Shown: positions 9,697-17,653 of the stretch, one piece after another
How the letters are laid out: each line of letters opens with the position of its first letter
Numbering within the stretch: the stretch's first letter is position 1
Assembly: GCA_945285405.1 (NCBI GenBank)
Contig: CALYQJ010000006.1
Coordinates: 25,504 to 89,503 of the forward strand
Direction: 5' to 3'
Source of the DNA: an uncultured Lactobacillaceae bacterium
GTDB lineage: Bacteria; Bacillota; Bacilli; Lactobacillales; Lactobacillaceae
Length of the DNA stretch: 64,000 nucleotides
Position numbers and translations under genes: made by a program
Notes under the pieces: generated by a model
Database searches by the model: none
Told to the model about the DNA's origin: nothing
What the model saw: the letters and a program-made list of their open reading frames with translations, nothing else

Positions 9697-10535
9697 TGTT
9701 CTTGAATAATTTTTATTTTACTCAAATCAATCTTTGGATCATTTTGAATGATATTATCAATGTGATTTGCAATAATTTGGCCACTAATAGGATTTTTAAC
9801 ACTTAATATATTCGAATTAATATGAGCGTTAATATTAGTACAATATTCAAAAGCTAAATCAGTATTTAATAACTTACAGTTTTTCATTTTTAAATTATCG
9901 ATATAACAAAGTCCTTGATTACTTTCAATAGTACAATTTATTAATTCTAGATTATTAGTATTCCACCCTAGGTATTCACCATTAAGGATGCAATCATATA
10001 ATTTAACATTTTTACAGTTCCAGAAGGCATCTTTGGAAACAAATGTAGAATTATGAGCTTCAATATTTGTTGCACCGTCGAAAGCATAATTACCAACTAA
10101 TTGAAAATGATCAAGAGTAATATTTTTACTATTTAAACCAAAATAATTTCCACTTGCCTGAACATTTTGAATTGTAATATCATTACAATTCCATAATGTT
10201 TCACTAGCATCAGAAAAATAAACATTATTAAGGTCAACCTTATTACAGTGACGAAATAGCTTAGGGGATTGGCACGTACTATTCTTTATATAAATTTTGT
10301 TAGTATACCAAATTCCCGAACGCGCCATAGTTTCAAAAATTGAATTATCTACTTTTATATCTGAACAATACCATAAAGGATATTTCCATTGAAAAATACA
10401 ACTGTTTAATTCTAAATTATGGCTTTCTTTTAAAGGTGACTCTCCTTTACCAAAGGTAACATTTTTTAAACTAGCTTCATTTGTTTTAAAGAGTGACCTT
10501 TCTCCTGAAAAAAATTGATTTTGATATAAATTCAT
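9693..10535 (-). CDS. DUF3737 family beta-helix protein
   Basis: A 280-residue protein of unknown function, found mainly in lactobacilli and streptococci. It consists of many short repeats alternating hydrophobic residues with Asn and Cys (for example LKNCKLLN and LWNCNDITIQN), as expected for a right-handed parallel beta-helix. No signal peptide or membrane segment is visible, so it is probably cytoplasmic. GGAG is seven bases before ATG. It lies between the yfhO-like gene and the DUF915 hydrolase on the same strand and probably shares their transcript. No function should be assigned. Confidence 0.85.
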   Translation of the reverse strand: MNLYQNQFFSGERSLFKTNEASLKNVTFGKGESPLKESHNLELNSCIFQWKYPLWYCSDIKVDNSIFETMARSGIWYTNKIYIKNSTCQSPKLFRHCNKVDLNNVYFSDASETLWNCNDITIQNVQASGNYFGLNSKNITLDHFQLVGNYAFDGATNIEAHNSTFVSKDAFWNCKNVKLYDCILNGEYLGWNTNNLELINCTIESNQGLCYIDNLKMKNCKLLNTDLAFEYCTNINAHINSNILSVKNPISGQIIANHIDNIIQNDPKIDLSKIKIIQEQ

Positions 10536-10592
10536 GAATTCTCCTTTTTTTAATTAATTAAATTGATAATACCCCTTTGAGTTGACTTTAAG

Positions 10593-13274
10593 TCAAGTAA
10601 ACTCTCCGTTTCTGCATTTTTTTAATTTATAGTTAAAAGTTATTTTTCCAAACTGAAAAGTTAGACTACATAAAGTTATTATTAATCCAGTCTTAAAATA
10701 AGGCGGTTGATAACTAATTTTAATTTCATGTGAGCCAGGTTTAAGTCGAAGAGCTAAAAAATGGTCTAGCGCTGTATCAAAGGGTTGTTTTTTTCCGTCA
10801 ATATTAGCGTGCCACCCCTTAACTGCCGGAATACTTAAAAAAAGAATACTATTCTGATGAGGAACTATTATTTTTCCAACTATTTTTGTACTGCTAAAGG
10901 AAGAAATTTTTAATTGTTTACTTTGTAAACTGGCATTTTGTTCAAGGAATTCTTTAGTTGACATAAAATAAAAATTAAAATCATATAGTGTTAATTCTTT
11001 TTGATTGAATCTAATTTCATATTTTATTGTTTTTCCTTGTTGGTTTTGGAAAAGCGATTGAACTACTGTATTGTTGATATTTGGATTTTGATGAATTTCT
11101 TGATTATTAATAAAATATTTTATATTTTGTTCACCAATGTTACCATTTAAAGAAACATAATAAGGGTCATCTGTTAAGGGAGTTAACTTAAAAATGATTC
11201 TTCCAGGTTTTTTATCATCGATTTTTTGAAAAGTTAACCAATTGCTATTGGATGTTTTTTTTACATTTAACTTTTTTTCTTCATAACCATGAAATGGAAA
11301 GAAAAGGTTATCTGAATTTTTTTCCCATGAAAAGGATTTATAAATTACATTATAATTATTAATTGGATTGACTAATGCCAAGTTATTCTTTAAAACTGCT
11401 GGTCGAACCAAAAATCCTAAACTTAAGGCATATGGATTTTCTTTAGCTATGATATTAGAGTAGTTAAACTTATCGCCATAACTACCAACATCAGCTCTTG
11501 TGCCAATAGGCTTGTAAACATTTACATTATTTTGATCTGAAGGTTTAGATTTCAAATCTAGATAGTATTTAATACCTAAAAATGAATCAACAAATATATT
11601 ACCATTACTATAAGTAACATCTCCTTCTGATTGAGGTTGCCCTAATTTAGCATAAAGGTGAGAAATTTTAGGCTCAAGCATACTGTTAAACTGATCAGTA
11701 CCATTAAAATCTAACATCATTGCATCATCATTTGTCCTTTGAAAACTTTTTGCAATTCGATAGAATTTAGAATCATTATGTTTTATTTTTTTAATTATGT
11801 TTCCTGTAGTAACTAAATACTTTTGGTAATCTTTATGAGAAATGAAACCAATCATACTTAACGAAACATAAGCATTTATAATTAATTCAAAGCAAATCAT
11901 CCAAGGTAATAATTTGGTAGATAATGAATAGTTATTTATTATTCCTCCTAAAATAGCAATACTTATTATTAAAAATAATGCAGTAATTGCAATTAAATAA
12001 TAGTTAAGATAGCTAATTTTTTTTTGAAAGTAAAAAGAACAATAAACAATACTAACAAATAAAATTGCAGGAATAATCAAGTGAATAATCGTAAATGATT
12101 TAATTTTAGTATATGAATCTCGAGCGAGTATTAAAAGCCAGAAAATTACTAAATATGAAAAACGATAATGATACCATACTGGAAATTGTAATCCATGCCA
12201 AAGTAAATCTAGTGGTTCAAAACAAAGTGATGTAAACAAAAATACTGTAATTAATAAGGCAGTAATGCGAATTTTTAAAGGAATTTTTCTTGAAAAAAAG
12301 TAGAGCAAAGCTAGTGCTAATAATATACTCGGAATATAAATATTAGGATAACCTTGAGATACTTCGTCGAAATTAAAAGCTCCAATATTAAATTTTGTTA
12401 AAATTTTTAATGGATTATATTCCAATCTGATGTGAATAATTTTATTTGTATAGGTGCCTTTACTTTGCGTTAATTGAAAAAATGTGGGTAAAATGATTAT
12501 TGCTGCTATTCCCGCTGCGCTGATTGATTCAATAACAAATTTGTAGATTTTTTTGCTTAAATCCTTCAAAGTATGATAGTTTATAGATGCTTGATAACAG
12601 AAATAAAGGACAGAAAAAAGGCAAATCATATACCCCATATAATAATTAATCAATAAAATAGCAGCTAAAGAAAAAGTATATAAAGGACTAGTTTTTTTGA
12701 TAAAAATATAGTTTATTCCTAAAGTAACTAATGGCAAAATATATCCTGCATCCAACCAAATAAGATTGAATTGATTGGCAATAAAAAAACCACTTAAAGC
12801 ATAACTTAAGCTAATGATTAACAAAAAATTGTTTTTTAAAGTAGTAGTTTTTTTGTTGAAATAATAAAATGATAGAGACATTAAACCATATTTGATTAAT
12901 GTAATAATGATTACTGCAACATCTAAGTTAGGTTTAGAAAAAAATAAGAATAATAGATTTAAGGGACTAAGGAGGTAGTAACTCCAAAGACCTATGGTGT
13001 CTCCACCTAAATCTTTAGAAAAAGAATAAAAAAAGCTGGACGGATGTTTTAAAATGGTATCGTGAAAATAACCAAAAAAATCAATATATTGTTGACCTAA
13101 ATCGACAGTCATTATCGAACTTTTTCCAAATGGGTAAGCTCTAATAGCAATAAAATAAATTAACATTATTAAAATGGGTAAGAAAAATGCCAGAAGGTAA
13201 CTTTTTTTGTTTTGATAAAAAACTTTTTTTGATATTAAATCTAATCTAGTGTGCTTTTGTGCAATTGTTTTCAT
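10593..13274 (-). CDS. YfhO-family membrane protein (GT-C fold)
   Basis: An 893-residue integral membrane protein with about 12 hydrophobic segments in the first 480 residues, a large extracytoplasmic region (about 490-850) and a final hydrophobic segment. YTNKIIHIRLEYNP and the C-terminal FLSIPAVKGWHANIDGKK match the YfhO family, whose Bacillus member is linked to glycosylation of lipoteichoic acid. It probably transfers a lipid-linked sugar onto a surface polymer. It is divergent from a class B PBP gene (54-base gap), and the minus-strand DUF3737 gene follows after 57 bases. The biochemical role is inferred from the family. Confidence 0.85.
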   Translation of the reverse strand: MKTIAQKHTRLDLISKKVFYQNKKSYLLAFFLPILIMLIYFIAIRAYPFGKSSIMTVDLGQQYIDFFGYFHDTILKHPSSFFYSFSKDLGGDTIGLWSYYLLSPLNLLFLFFSKPNLDVAVIIITLIKYGLMSLSFYYFNKKTTTLKNNFLLIISLSYALSGFFIANQFNLIWLDAGYILPLVTLGINYIFIKKTSPLYTFSLAAILLINYYMGYMICLFSVLYFCYQASINYHTLKDLSKKIYKFVIESISAAGIAAIIILPTFFQLTQSKGTYTNKIIHIRLEYNPLKILTKFNIGAFNFDEVSQGYPNIYIPSILLALALLYFFSRKIPLKIRITALLITVFLFTSLCFEPLDLLWHGLQFPVWYHYRFSYLVIFWLLILARDSYTKIKSFTIIHLIIPAILFVSIVYCSFYFQKKISYLNYYLIAITALFLIISIAILGGIINNYSLSTKLLPWMICFELIINAYVSLSMIGFISHKDYQKYLVTTGNIIKKIKHNDSKFYRIAKSFQRTNDDAMMLDFNGTDQFNSMLEPKISHLYAKLGQPQSEGDVTYSNGNIFVDSFLGIKYYLDLKSKPSDQNNVNVYKPIGTRADVGSYGDKFNYSNIIAKENPYALSLGFLVRPAVLKNNLALVNPINNYNVIYKSFSWEKNSDNLFFPFHGYEEKKLNVKKTSNSNWLTFQKIDDKKPGRIIFKLTPLTDDPYYVSLNGNIGEQNIKYFINNQEIHQNPNINNTVVQSLFQNQQGKTIKYEIRFNQKELTLYDFNFYFMSTKEFLEQNASLQSKQLKISSFSSTKIVGKIIVPHQNSILFLSIPAVKGWHANIDGKKQPFDTALDHFLALRLKPGSHEIKISYQPPYFKTGLIITLCSLTFQFGKITFNYKLKKCRNGEFT

Positions 13275-13328
13275 ATTTTCTTACCATAATTATTAAATCA
13301 TTATTTTAAAATTTGAGGCAGATTCTTC

Positions 13329-15449
13329 GTGAAGAAAAACAGACATTTTACTGATAATCAAATTCAAGATAAATCAAAAATTCCCTTTCGACTTAACTTA
13401 TTATTTTTTATTGTTTTTGTATTATTTGCTATTTTAATATTTAAACTGGGGGATGTTCAACTTCAACATGGTAAAGAATATCAAGAAGAAGTAGACCAAA
13501 CAAAATTACTTTCAATTTCTACACCTGTTCAACGAGGATTAATTTATGATTCAAGGGGTTTGGTTCTTGCTGGTAATAAGGCCTCAAATGCTATTATGTA
13601 TACTCGTGGTTTAAATATAGATAGAAGTAAAATGTATGAAACAGCAGTTAATTTGGGGAAATACATTTCAGTCGATCCAGGATATTTATCAAAATTAAAT
13701 TGTGCTGAATTTTATTTATCAAATAAAAGTAATCATGAGTCTATGTTAACTCAAATGCCAAAAAAATATAAAGTAGATAGTAAAAATAAGGCATTAAATC
13801 CGGATGCCGTCGAAAATAACTTGGTAAAATTTACCATTAATCAAAATTTATCTTTTACTCAAGAGCAAAAACAAGAAGCTTCTATTTTTAAAAGTATGGA
13901 ATCAGCTTATCCCTTATCCACAGTATATATAAAAACTAATGAATTAACTGATAAAGAGATAGCGAAAGTTAATGAACATTTATTAGAGTTGCCAGGAGTT
14001 AGCGTAGGAGCCTATTGGATTAGGGAAAATACTACAAATCCAACAATTTCTGGAGTTTTAGGATCAGTAACATCTCATAAAAAGGGTTTACCAAAAGATG
14101 AAATTAATAGTCTTTTAGCTCAAGGATATGCTAGAAATGATAGTGTAGGAGTTAGTTTTTTAGAACAAGGCTATGAGAAAATTTTAAAGGGATCTAAAAA
14201 AGTTTCTCAAATTGAGTTATCAACAAATAATCAGATTATATCTCAAAAAACAATTTATCCGGGGCAAATTGGTGGAAGCCTTAATTTAACAATCAATTCT
14301 AAATTTCAAAATGATGTTAGTTATGCTTTAAAGAGTACTTTAGAATCCATAGTTAGTGGCGGTTATGCTGGAAAATGTGATGGAGCTTATGCAGTAGTGA
14401 TGAATCCTAAATCTGGAGCAATTTATGCTATGGCTGGAGTGAATCGTGATTTAAAAACCGGTAAAATTACTTATAATCCTTTAGGTGTAATGAATAAAGC
14501 TTATGTTATGGGCTCATCAGTTAAAGGAGCAATGGTAATGGGTGGATTGATGAGTGGAGCAATTTCTACTAATAATAATGTATTGCCTGATGAAGCAATT
14601 CGGCTTCCTGGTACAAGATCTAAAGGATCAGTTTATCCTGAAGGTACTTTTAGCTCATTATCAGCTACGCAAGCTTTAGAAGTTTCTTCCAATATTTATA
14701 TGATGCGTTTAGCAATGAAAGAATCTAATGCAAAATATGTCCCTGATACTTCAATGAGTGTTGATAAAAATTCATTTCAACGTTTAAGGATGTATTTTAA
14801 TGAATTTGGCTTGGGAGTTAAAACCGGAATTGATCTCCCAGGAGAAATAACTGGTTTAATAGGTAGTAGTTACAATGAAGAGGGACAGCTATTAACTGGT
14901 TCTTTAATGGATTTATCTTATGGAAACTATGATTCTTATACAACTTTACAAATGGCTCAATACATTTCAACAATTGCTAACAATGGATATCGAATGAAAC
15001 CATATATTGTTCAATCTATTCAACAAATTGAAAATGATGGGAGTAAAGGACCAATTATTTTTTCAAATAAGCCACAAGTTTTAAATAAAATTAATGCTTC
15101 TCAAAGCCAATTTGACTTAGTAAAAGTTGGATTACATGATGTAGTTTATGGTTCTGGTAATTTACAAGTTGATGGTTGGCGAACTGGCTCAGCAATGAAA
15201 GATCTGCCATATGAAATTTCTGCAAAAACTGGAACTTCTGAGTCAATTGCACCAGATGGTACACCAGTTTTAAACGAAAGTTTAGTTTCATTTGCTCCTT
15301 CAAAAAATCCTCAAATTGCTATGGCAATTGTTTTTCCAGGATTAAATAATGTTTCTTATCAAAATTTACCTGCTATTCCAGTTCCAATTCAAATTGCAAA
15401 TCAAATTTACAAAATTTTTGGAAAATATTATCCTAACGGTGTAAATTAA
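13329..15449 (+). CDS. Class B penicillin-binding protein (PBP2b-like transpeptidase)
   Basis: A 706-residue peptidoglycan transpeptidase. A short cytoplasmic tail leads to one membrane segment (about 21-41), then a dimerisation domain with the RG(L)IYDSRG motif near 69-77, and a C-terminal transpeptidase domain. The active-site motifs are SSVK (S396, K399), SSN (453-455) and KTG (633-635). The SSVK form resembles the S-V-V-K box of PBP2b. The start is GTG with only a weak GAGG upstream. In several lactobacilli a PBP of this class is followed by rpmG, as here, though with a 650-base gap and opposite strand. Whether it acts in septation or elongation cannot be decided from the sequence. Confidence 0.9.
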   Translation: MKKNRHFTDNQIQDKSKIPFRLNLLFFIVFVLFAILIFKLGDVQLQHGKEYQEEVDQTKLLSISTPVQRGLIYDSRGLVLAGNKASNAIMYTRGLNIDRSKMYETAVNLGKYISVDPGYLSKLNCAEFYLSNKSNHESMLTQMPKKYKVDSKNKALNPDAVENNLVKFTINQNLSFTQEQKQEASIFKSMESAYPLSTVYIKTNELTDKEIAKVNEHLLELPGVSVGAYWIRENTTNPTISGVLGSVTSHKKGLPKDEINSLLAQGYARNDSVGVSFLEQGYEKILKGSKKVSQIELSTNNQIISQKTIYPGQIGGSLNLTINSKFQNDVSYALKSTLESIVSGGYAGKCDGAYAVVMNPKSGAIYAMAGVNRDLKTGKITYNPLGVMNKAYVMGSSVKGAMVMGGLMSGAISTNNNVLPDEAIRLPGTRSKGSVYPEGTFSSLSATQALEVSSNIYMMRLAMKESNAKYVPDTSMSVDKNSFQRLRMYFNEFGLGVKTGIDLPGEITGLIGSSYNEEGQLLTGSLMDLSYGNYDSYTTLQMAQYISTIANNGYRMKPYIVQSIQQIENDGSKGPIIFSNKPQVLNKINASQSQFDLVKVGLHDVVYGSGNLQVDGWRTGSAMKDLPYEISAKTGTSESIAPDGTPVLNESLVSFAPSKNPQIAMAIVFPGLNNVSYQNLPAIPVPIQIANQIYKIFGKYYPNGVN

Positions 15450-15767
15450 AAAATAGTAGAAATTTTTTAATTTATGTAGTATATACGAAAAAATTGTAAA
15501 GATTTTTATACTAAAAAGTATTTAACAGTCGAATAATTATTTTTATGCTTTAGGTAAAGATTTTCTGATTGTTATATCTTCATTAAGTCAGGAAAATAAC
15601 GGTGTATTACCTCCCTGATTATAGGATAAATGTTTGAAAAGACGGTAATTAGGTTGCAAAGAGAGCACTATGGAAGTATAGCATTATTGTTAATAATCAC
15701 AGATATATTATGGAGTATAAGTAAAGCAAAGTTCGACTAATATTAACAATGTAAAATAAATAAAAAG
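15450..15767. other. Non-coding region after the PBP gene; possible structured RNA
   Basis: No coding frame of any length is supported. The stretch is richer in short inverted repeats than other spacers, for example TTTTCTGA with TCAGGAAAA around 15558-15597, and CTAT/ATAG around 15669-15682. It runs into the hairpin at 15768-15805. It does not contain recognisable tmRNA, RNase P, SRP or T-box signatures. A small RNA is possible but unproven. Confidence 0.3.
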
Positions 15768-15805
15768 AAAAAAAGTTCAATATTATAAATATATGGGCTT
15801 TTTTT
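15768..15805. terminator. Probable bidirectional terminator hairpin
   Basis: A run of A residues ending in AAAG at about 15769-15775 pairs with CTTTTTTT ending near 15804, closing an imperfect AT-rich stem with G-U pairs. The A run on one side and T run on the other would allow termination from either direction. No gene lies within 300 bases upstream on the plus strand, so it may end a long PBP 3' tail or a small RNA. Confidence 0.45.
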
Positions 15806-16034
15806 GTGCATAAAATCAATTTTGTAGCGAAAACAAAAGTTTAATCTATTTAAATGAAATTGTAGAATGTAAAAATCCGTTTAAGAATTCAATAAAGTAA
15901 TTTAGAGCTAATATGAGATTGAAAATTTATGAAAAAGCATATTTTTTATTAAAAATGGTAATCACTTATAGTCAAAAAAGAGGTTATAAAATCGAATTCA
16001 ATTGATGAAAAAATTTTGCTTATTAATGGTAAGC

Positions 16035-16067
16035 AAAAAAAATAGAATACCTTCATATCGGGCATTC
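16035..16067 (-). terminator. Intrinsic terminator after rpmG and tRNA-Ser
   Basis: On the minus strand GAATGCC and GGTATTC form a 7-bp stem with one G-U pair and a nine-base loop, followed by eight T residues after a short TA. It lies about 40 bases past the 3' end of tRNA-Ser. Confidence 0.65.
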
Positions 16068-16104
16068 TCATTATTTAATGTTATTTTTAATTACAATTCC
16101 TAAC

Positions 16105-16193
16105 GGAGAATGGGGGATTCGAACCCCCGATACAGGTAAAGCCCATATACATGATTTCCAATCATGCTCCTTCAGCCGCTCGGACAATTCTCC
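16105..16193 (-). tRNA. tRNA-Ser (GGA)
   Basis: An 89-base type II tRNA on the minus strand. The acceptor stem GGAGAAT/ATTCTCC is perfect, the anticodon loop TTGGAAA gives anticodon GGA (reads UCC and UCU), a long variable arm is present, and the T loop TTCGAAT is canonical. CCA is not encoded. It lies just downstream of rpmG on the same strand and probably shares its transcript. Confidence 0.95.
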
Positions 16194-16215
16194 ATTAAAG
16201 CTTCAAAATAAAGCT

Positions 16216-16365
16216 TTACTTTGTTTCACGATGTAATGTAACTTTATGATCATTAGGGCAGTACTTTTTCATCTCTAAACGACTAGAATTATTTCTTTTG
16301 TTCTTTGATGTTAAGTAATTACGATGATGGCATTCTGTACATTCTAAAATGATATTAACACGCAT
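16216..16365 (-). CDS. rpmG: 50S ribosomal protein L33
   Basis: A 49-residue ribosomal protein starting MRVNIILEC. It is the zinc-ribbon-bearing form: Cys pairs occur as CTEC near the N-terminus and CPND later, so the second pair has only one cysteine, meaning that it is probably a variant with an incomplete ribbon. ATG at 16365 is preceded by AGGTG on the minus strand. tRNA-Ser lies 22 bases downstream. Short length kept it from being an obvious open frame, but the family match is clear. Confidence 0.93.
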   Translation of the reverse strand: MRVNIILECTECHHRNYLTSKNKRNNSSRLEMKKYCPNDHKVTLHRETK

Positions 16366-16531
16366 AATTGTTTTTTCACCTCGCTTATCAAAACCAAAAG
16401 TAACTAAATTTTATCACAAATTCTTATTGAATACGAATAATTTTTTTATTTAATTTTTAATATCTTCAATATTATCGCTTCAAGGCTTTTTCAAATTATT
16501 AAATATTTTTTGATATGAGTTTTCTAAAGGA

Positions 16532-16559
16532 TTGACAAGAATTTATAAATTTGTATACT
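16532..16559 (+). promoter_or_regulatory. Promoter of tRNA-Leu
   Basis: A perfect -35 TTGACA (16532-16537) and TATACT (16554-16559) with 16-base spacing. Transcription would begin only a few bases before the mature tRNA. Confidence 0.8.
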
Positions 16560-16568
16560 TTAAATGTT

Positions 16569-16652
16569 GCCTCAATGGCGGAATTGGCAGACGCGCAGCG
16601 TTCAGGTCGCTGTATGAATATTCATGTGCAGGTTCGACTCCTGTTTGAGGCA
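16569..16652 (+). tRNA. tRNA-Leu (CAG)
   Basis: An 84-base type II tRNA. The acceptor stem GCCTCAA/TTGAGGC is perfect, the anticodon stem CAGCG/CGCTG closes loop TTCAGGT with anticodon CAG (reads CUG), the variable arm forms TGAATATTCA, and the T loop is TTCGACT. CCA is not encoded. It has its own strong promoter and lies ahead of nnrD. Confidence 0.95.
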
Positions 16653-16703
16653 TTTGGACAGTGGGAATCTGTCTTTTTTAATAAAAAATATTAAGGACGA
16701 CGA

Positions 16704-17537
16704 ATGAAAAAAATTTCTTCAACAATGGTAAAAGATGTGATTGTCCAAAGAAAACCAGAAACACATAAATATAATTATGGAAGAGTTCTACTTATTGGTG
16801 GTAACTTAAATTATGGTGGTGCAATTATTATGAGTGCTAAGGCTGCTGTTAATAGTGGCGCTGGTTTAGTAACAGTAGCAAGTGATCCAATAAATCTTAC
16901 AAGTTTACATGTTTTAACTCCTGAAGCTACTTTTACAGATTATAATCAAGTTGAAGATTTAATTCCATTAATCGAAAAAGCCCAAGTAATTGCTATTGGA
17001 TCAGGATTAGGAACAATGGAAATTTCTCTCAATTTATTAAAATTAGTTTTTAACAAAATTAGTTTCAAACAAATTCTAATTATTGATGGATCAGCATTTT
17101 CATTACTTCATGAATATCATTTAAAACTTCCTTTAGCAAAAATTATTTTAACACCACATCAAGGTGAATGGGAATCTTTTAGTGGATTATCATTAAAACA
17201 ACAATCGTTTGAAAAGAATCAGACTTTTTTGCTAGAAAATCATTTAGAAAGTTCTATATTGGTGCTAAAAAAACATCGCACTGAAATTTACTATAAAAAT
17301 CAAATTTGGCAGAATCCCACAGGTAATGCAAGTATGGCTACAGCAGGAATGGGTGATACTTTGGCAGGAATGATTGCTGGATTTACAGCTCAGTTTTCTA
17401 ATTTTTTTAAGGCAACATGTGCAGCTGTTTATCTTCATGGTCGGATTGGCGATAAATTATCTAAAGATAATTATGTTACAATTCCTACTAAAATTGCTCA
17501 AATGATTCCTAAAGAAATGAATTTATATTCTGTTTAA
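16704..17537 (+). CDS. nnrD: ADP-dependent (S)-NAD(P)H-hydrate dehydratase
   Basis: A 277-residue ribokinase-fold enzyme that repairs hydrated NADH and NADPH. Family motifs are visible: the N-terminal KYNYGRVLLIGG, GSGLG near 98, LTPHQGEWE near 150, and the catalytic NPTGNASMATAGMGD near 210. It corresponds to the C-terminal half of YjeF; the epimerase half is not fused and must be separate if present. The start ATG at 16704 follows AAGGACGACGA. It stands between tRNA-Leu and tRNA-Gly and carries the tRNA-Gly promoter in its 3' flank. Confidence 0.92.
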   Translation: MKKISSTMVKDVIVQRKPETHKYNYGRVLLIGGNLNYGGAIIMSAKAAVNSGAGLVTVASDPINLTSLHVLTPEATFTDYNQVEDLIPLIEKAQVIAIGSGLGTMEISLNLLKLVFNKISFKQILIIDGSAFSLLHEYHLKLPLAKIILTPHQGEWESFSGLSLKQQSFEKNQTFLLENHLESSILVLKKHRTEIYYKNQIWQNPTGNASMATAGMGDTLAGMIAGFTAQFSNFFKATCAAVYLHGRIGDKLSKDNYVTIPTKIAQMIPKEMNLYSV

Positions 17538-17548
17538 AATAAGAATTA

Positions 17549-17557
17549 TGGTATAAT
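17549..17557 (+). promoter_or_regulatory. Extended -10 promoter of tRNA-Gly and argS
   Basis: TGGTATAAT forms an extended -10 element with a perfect TATAAT (17552-17557). The matching -35 region is poor. It would start transcription just before the tRNA at 17568 and probably reads on into argS. Confidence 0.6.
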
Positions 17558-17567
17558 ACTTTAGAGT

Positions 17568-17638
17568 GCGGGTGTAGTTTAGTGGTAAAACACCAGCTTC
17601 CCAAGCTAGCGTCGCGAGTCCGATTCTCGTCACCCGCT
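17568..17638 (+). tRNA. tRNA-Gly (CCC), atypical
   Basis: A 71-base tRNA with perfect acceptor stem GCGGGTG/CACCCGC and D stem GTTT/AAAC. The anticodon loop TTCCCAA gives CCC (reads GGG). Two features are abnormal. The anticodon stem CCAGC/GCTAG has a C-A mismatch at 28-42, and the T loop reads TCCGATT in place of TTCGATT, so the near-universal T55 (pseudouridine site) is C. The rest of the molecule is intact and it has a good promoter. It may still work, as GGG can also be read by tRNA-Gly(UCC). It lies 15 bases before argS. Confidence 0.85.
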
Positions 17639-17653
17639 TTTAATGGAGGTTTT

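Noticed and set aside
15450..16104. tmRNA, RNase P RNA, SRP RNA or 6S RNA in the gap
   Set aside because: None of the conserved sequence blocks of the first three is present; 6S cannot be judged by eye, so no named RNA was called.
17582..17653. Extended N-terminus of argS
   Set aside because: These codons lie within tRNA-Gly and its spacer; the ribosome binding site and family alignment place the start at 17654.
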